Translations under genes and position numbers: made by a program
Source: Bacteroidota bacterium
GTDB taxonomy: Bacteria; Bacteroidota; Bacteroidia; Chitinophagales; Chitinophagaceae
Direction: 5' to 3'
NCBI GenBank assembly: GCA_013288945.1
Contig: JABDAZ010000025.1
Coordinates: 1 to 45,040 of the forward strand
DNA length: 45,040 nucleotides
Part shown: piece by piece, positions 41,668 to 45,040 of the stretch
Layout: each line of letters begins with the position of its first letter
How positions within the stretch are numbered: position 1 is the first letter of the stretch
Notes under the pieces: model-generated
Told to the model about the DNA's origin: nothing
Database searches by the model: none
What the model saw: the letters and a program-made list of their open reading frames with translations, nothing else

Positions 41668-43263
41668 TCAGATCACCTCTTTTTTATGGATTGAAAAATT
41701 TCCATTTGCCTTTAACCCTGCTTTCTTATTGTATGGGATGACCAGTGGCTTATCAAGGCTCCTGAAATGGATCGCTTCAGCGATATGGTTTAATTCAATG
41801 CATGTACTGCCATCGAGATCAGCGATCGTCCTGCTGATTTTTAAAATCCTGGAATACGATCTTGCCGATAATTGCAGGGCCTCAATTTTAGTAAATAAAA
41901 AATGCCGTGCGGGTGCATCCGGTTTGCAAAAATCATCAATATACTTATCGGGCATCTGGGCGTTGCAATGAACTTCCTTCATTTTTATAAACCGCTCAGA
42001 TTGTATATTCCTCGCTTTGATTACGCGCTGCCTGATAACAGATGAAGGTTCACCATTTTCCTGCTCCATCATTTCGGAGAACGGGACTGCATCCACCTCC
42101 ACATGGAGATCGATGCGCTCCAGCAGGGGCCCGGATATTTTGCGCCTGTACCAGTAAATGGCCCTTTTCGAGCAGGTGCATTGTTTTTGGGGGTGATTAA
42201 AATTACCGCAAAGACATGGGTTCATGGAAGCCACCAGCATAAAAGAAGCGGGGTATTCAACGGACATCTGTGCCCTTGCGATTCGTATTTTTCTTTCTTC
42301 AAGCGGCTCCCGTAAAACCTCAATAGCGGATCTTTTAAATTCCGGCAACTCGTCTAAAAATAAAATCCCGTTATGCGCCTTTGATATTTCTCCGGGGATA
42401 CAAAAGCTCCCGCCCCCTGTTAATGCAATATCACTTGAAGTATGGTGCGGGTTTCGGAATGGCCTTTCAGTGATTAATCCAGTGAATGGTTCACTGCTTT
42501 TAATAATACTGTAAATCTTTGTAGTCTCCAGGGCTTCTGCAATACTCATAGGCGGTATTATGGAAGTGAGCCTTTTGGCAAGCATGGTCTTGCCGCTTCC
42601 CGGCGGCCCTATCAGTATAGTATTATGGCCGCCCGCCACTGCAATTTCCAATGCCCGTTTAATGTGCTGCTGTCCTTTTACATCTTTAAAATCAGGCCCA
42701 TCGTAAACATTGCATTTTAAAATTTTTACAGGGATTACGGGTTTAATCTCAAAGTCATTGCTTATGAAACCAATGATGTCTTTCAGCTCCCCTATTGGAA
42801 AAACATGCACGTTTTCATCAAGGGCCGCTTCTTTTGCATTTGCTGAAGGAAGCAAGATCCCTTTGAGTTTTTCCCTGTATGCAACACCTGCCATACATAG
42901 CGCACCACGTACCGGATATATTTTTCCGTCAAGCCCTATTTCACCAGCTATCAGATAATCCTGTAATTTATCCAGGTCATTTACCTGATCGGTTGCAAGC
43001 AATATCCCAAGTGCGATTGGTAAATCAAAAGCGGTCCCAGATTTCCTGACATCTGCCGGCGCAAGATTTATCACCAGTTTTGTACGCGGCATATAATAAC
43101 CGTTACTCGTAATTGCAATGGCGATCCTGGACAGGCTCTCTTTAATGCCGTCATCGGGCAGACCTGTTATGGTGTAACCAATACCGTTAGTAACACTAAC
43201 CTCAACAGTTACCCGGAATGCGTCGATGCCAGAGATAGCACAGCCGTATATTTTTGCGAGCAT
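41668..43263 (-). CDS. yifB: YifB/ComM-family Mg-chelatase-like AAA+ ATPase, 531 aa
   Basis: The start at 43263 (MLAKIYGCAISGIDAFRVTV) is the family start; the upstream 7 codons are discarded. Parts: ChlI/Lon-like N-terminal domain (about 1-190), AAA+ core with Walker A LIGPPGSGKTMLAKRL and GILFLDELPEFKR (Walker B), a YifB zinc-binding segment NPCLCGNFNHPQKQCTC, and a C-terminal lid (ISGPLLERIDLHVEV). ComM promotes branch migration in recombination and natural transformation. It follows an SSB gene with 10 bp between stop and start. It may be chromosomal core or carried by the element; the border cannot be placed from sequence. Confidence 0.93.
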   Translation of the reverse strand: MLAKIYGCAISGIDAFRVTVEVSVTNGIGYTITGLPDDGIKESLSRIAIAITSNGYYMPRTKLVINLAPADVRKSGTAFDLPIALGILLATDQVNDLDKLQDYLIAGEIGLDGKIYPVRGALCMAGVAYREKLKGILLPSANAKEAALDENVHVFPIGELKDIIGFISNDFEIKPVIPVKILKCNVYDGPDFKDVKGQQHIKRALEIAVAGGHNTILIGPPGSGKTMLAKRLTSIIPPMSIAEALETTKIYSIIKSSEPFTGLITERPFRNPHHTSSDIALTGGGSFCIPGEISKAHNGILFLDELPEFKRSAIEVLREPLEERKIRIARAQMSVEYPASFMLVASMNPCLCGNFNHPQKQCTCSKRAIYWYRRKISGPLLERIDLHVEVDAVPFSEMMEQENGEPSSVIRQRVIKARNIQSERFIKMKEVHCNAQMPDKYIDDFCKPDAPARHFLFTKIEALQLSARSYSRILKISRTIADLDGSTCIELNHIAEAIHFRSLDKPLVIPYNKKAGLKANGNFSIHKKEVI

Positions 43264-43273
43264 AAAATAAAAT

Positions 43274-43600
43274 TTAGCGGTCAAGGTTTATTAATGCAGA
43301 TGCTTTTATTTCAGTGGTGTAGCGGGTATGCCCGGTTTTATCGGGCCATGTATTATAGACAATACTCCCGTCAACTAAAATATGGCTGCCTTTTACAAAT
43401 GAGCGTTCAGCATATTCAGCATGCTGGTTCCAGGCCACTATATTATGCCAGGTGGTTGCATATAATTTTTTGCCGCCTTCTTTTTTCAAAGGGTAATGAG
43501 TTGCCACGCGCAGGCATGCCATTTTGATACCATTGCTGCAAATTTTAATGTCGGGATCGGTACCGACATAACCGATAAGCTGTACATTGTTTTGTTTCAT
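43274..43600 (-). CDS. ssb: single-stranded DNA-binding protein, 108 aa
   Basis: The start at 43600 (MKQNNVQLIGYVGTDPDIKI) fits the SSB family. SSB motifs: NGIKMACLRVATHYPLKKEG, TTWHNIVAWNQHAEYAERSF, VKGSHILVDGSIVYNTWPDK, YTTEIKA. There is no acidic C-terminal tip, so it lacks the usual partner-docking peptide. It lies 10 bp upstream of yifB and probably works with it in recombination. It is distinct from the SSBs at 17603 and 40388. Confidence 0.88.
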   Translation of the reverse strand: MKQNNVQLIGYVGTDPDIKICSNGIKMACLRVATHYPLKKEGGKKLYATTWHNIVAWNQHAEYAERSFVKGSHILVDGSIVYNTWPDKTGHTRYTTEIKASALINLDR

Positions 43601-43700
43601 GACCTTTCTTTTTTTGTTGACTAAAATGGTTTGATCCGCAATTCGGAACAAAGATGTGATCACACAAAAGGCGTAGTTGTTTTTTATGGCCTTATATCTA

Positions 43701-43720
43701 AATAGAAGTGTATAGAAGTG
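43701..43720. repeat. tandem 10-bp repeat in a divergent promoter region
   Basis: AATAGAAGTG followed immediately by TATAGAAGTG, then TGTAAA, in the 166-bp gap between the SSB/yifB operon and the zinc-ribbon gene. Probably a regulator binding site. Confidence 0.45.
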
Positions 43721-43766
43721 TGTAAAAACGGATAGCTGTTTAACAGAATTTCATAATTTTAGAAAT

Positions 43767-44144
43767 ATGCAATCTGAAAAAAAATATTGTCTATACTGTG
43801 AGAAATTGCTGAAAGGCCGGAGCGATAAACGTTATTGTAATGATGATTGCCGCACCGCATATTTTAATGAACAGAAAAAGGAAGAACATGATGAGATAAA
43901 AACGATAGATCTTGCCTTAAAAAAGAACAGGCGTATTTTAAAATCATTGCTTGGTGATTTGAAAACAAAAAGTGTCAGTGAAAAACAATTGCTGCTGAAA
44001 GGTTTTAACCCAAAATATTTTACACACCTGTTTAAGAATATGTCAGGGGATGAATATCATTTTTGCTATGATTATGGTTACAGGGAAAAACCAGGTAATA
44101 AATTTATGATAGTTAAACAATTGCCGGTAGTATTGCAGGATTAA
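43767..44144 (+). CDS. zinc-ribbon DUF2116-like protein, 125 aa
   Basis: The N-terminus has CLYCEKLLKGRSDKRYCNDD and C for a four-Cys zinc site (C8, C11, C24, C28), followed by TAYFNEQKKEE, a coiled/helical middle and LLLKGFNPKYFTHLF plus a conserved-looking YHFCYDYGYRE. Such proteins are frequent in Bacteroidota; function unknown to me. Divergent from the SSB/yifB pair. No operon partner downstream. Confidence 0.75.
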   Translation: MQSEKKYCLYCEKLLKGRSDKRYCNDDCRTAYFNEQKKEEHDEIKTIDLALKKNRRILKSLLGDLKTKSVSEKQLLLKGFNPKYFTHLFKNMSGDEYHFCYDYGYREKPGNKFMIVKQLPVVLQD

Positions 44145-44316
44145 ATGTTTCATCAACTTAAAAGCAGGAAATGATCTGCTTCAAAATCCCCTGGGCGGTT
44201 CATGCGGTGGACGACCTTGCAGTATTTTATTTTCTCCGGGAATTGGGGATGGAACGGTTTCGTTTGTTTTTAATTACTGAATTGTTCTCATAATAGGTAC
44301 AGATATATTTTGGTAC

Positions 44317-44511
44317 TTATAACCGCCTCCGTTTTCTCAGCCTGTTTATTTTTAGGGGGAAATGCATATCATGGGCAGTTTCATAACCGGCATCTGATAT
44401 GACCGCAAGCTTACGCTTTTGCAACTTTTTTTTTCGTCCCAGTAATACAATTGCGGCCGTTACCGCAACCGTTGCGAGGAGCGTGACATAAACCTCTTTT
44501 TTATTTTTCAT
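44317..44511 (-). CDS. hypothetical one-TM protein, about 64 aa
   Basis: The start at 44511 (MKNKKEVYVTLLATVAVTAA) follows an optional upstream ATG at 44532. Residues about 8-26 form a TM helix (VTLLATVAVTAAIVLLG) followed by RKKKLQKRKL, so the C-terminus is inside the cell. The basic tail (NRLRKRRRL) is arginine-rich. No family recognised; it may be a small membrane protein or partly spurious. Confidence 0.45.
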   Translation of the reverse strand: MKNKKEVYVTLLATVAVTAAIVLLGRKKKLQKRKLAVISDAGYETAHDMHFPLKINRLRKRRRL

Positions 44512-44532
44512 ACCGCGTGCAATATAACCCAT

Positions 44533-44947
44533 TTAAATTTCCCTGCTTTTAACTCAAATGCTAAAGTTTAAAACCATTTATTTTAAACTCCTTTACCTGC
44601 GACCGCAAGTTCCATTTATATTAATTTATACCCTGCCTTTATCAAATGTTTAGCCCGGGCCTTATCTCAGTTTAGTTTTCAATTCTGACGAAACGAGCCA
44701 TTATTATATTTTCCATGGCAGTATCCTTTAATAAACATTAACACACGCTGTGCCGGACATTATTGCCTTTCAGAAAAGATGATGGCCTGGTAACTTTAAT
44801 GCTTAAATTCCATAACATGAAAATGATACTTTATCTCATTGATTTAATGATTTTAAAGTCTCACATCTGGTTACGGGAAAACAAAACAGCCTTTATAAAC
44901 TCTGCATGATTTTTGTAGTATTATTACGAACCCTGCAAAAATCGATC
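44533..44947. other. 415-bp spacer without a gene
   Basis: AT-rich, no gene-like frame on either strand. It probably carries the promoter of the plus-strand gene starting at 44948. No strong hairpin seen. Confidence 0.4.
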
Positions 44948-45040
44948 ATGCAATTCAGGAAAGGCGAACTGGTTTTGATATTGGACACGCTCTACAAACC
45001 TGCAGGCACTGCACGGATACTGGGCTACAATCAAAGCAGC
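44948..45040 (+). CDS. 5' end of an unknown gene, cut by the window end
   Basis: The ATG at 44948 opens 31 codons that run to the edge: MQFRKGELVLILDTLYKPAG, then TARILGYNQSS. The frame is uninterrupted. It looks like the start of a soluble protein; too short to recognise. Confidence 0.45.
   Translation, partial: MQFRKGELVLILDTLYKPAGTARILGYNQSS

Noticed and set aside
1..45040. CRISPR array, retron or diversity-generating element
   Set aside because: No regularly spaced repeats, no Cas gene and no reverse transcriptase motif were seen on either strand.

Overview
The window looks like accessory DNA from a Bacteroidota genome, most plausibly close to Chitinophagaceae. This rests on low overall GC, the MobA/MobC/VirD4-like mobilization set, the PRTRC cassette next to a methylase-helicase, ArdC and several SSBs, and a TTG/TAnnTTTG-type promoter. 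No rRNA or complete tRNA gene and no CRISPR array was seen. The genus is inference only.

Layout. (1) 1-3130: a decayed edge with an amber-interrupted gene, a perfect palindrome, a scrap resembling a tRNA 3' end, a small operon ending in an XRE regulator, and copy 1 of a 154-bp MITE-like repeat. (2) 3786-7231: a three-gene operon (STAS-HATPase, DUF4325/STAS-like, PIN nuclease) facing a GC-richer 468-codon gene of unknown function. (3) 7300-9640: debris including a radC with an in-frame stop and a frameshifted membrane-protein gene. (4) 9733-12585: a conflict-type cluster of a TRADD-N-associated-type two-TM protein, a membrane-anchored J-domain protein, a TIR-like protein, a frameshifted nuclease-like gene and a small unknown. 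(5) 12582-16913, minus strand: an HTH/ImmA-IrrE peptidase with a PIN partner behind a palindromic promoter, then a membrane protein, a B12-type radical SAM enzyme and an Fe-S uracil-DNA-glycosylase-like protein overlapping it by 56 bp. (6) 17032-20420: remnants of a second mobile element (SSB, J-domain protein, truncated radC fused to a broken coupling-protein gene). (7) 20486-26389: a 1415-residue nuclease-STAND NTPase (Avs-like) diverging from a two-gene operon ending in a DUF5677-like gene, followed by MITE copy 2. (8) 27099-40765, minus strand: a coherent mobilizable element with coupling protein, relaxase, MobC-like protein, an oriT-like hairpin block, PRTRC genes (ThiF/E1, B/E2-like, F, C/ubiquitin-like, E), methylase-helicase, YubB-like protein, ArdC and SSB. 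No type IV secretion channel genes are visible, so it would need a helper. (9) 40766-45040: a repeat- and hairpin-rich spacer, a YifB/ComM ATPase with an SSB, a zinc-ribbon protein, a one-TM protein and the start of one further gene.

How it fits together. The left two-thirds is a defence-island-like collection between two direct MITE copies (2843-2996 and 26402-26555). The coupling-protein gene is present twice in opposite orientation, broken at 18882-20420 and intact at 27099-29051, and the two copies bracket the STAND NTPase locus. The best candidates for undescribed systems are the HATPase/STAS/PIN operon with its divergent neighbour, the TRADD-N-TM/J-domain/TIR/nuclease cluster, and the radical SAM/UDG pair. 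All family assignments were made by reading translated sequence; no database search was run.
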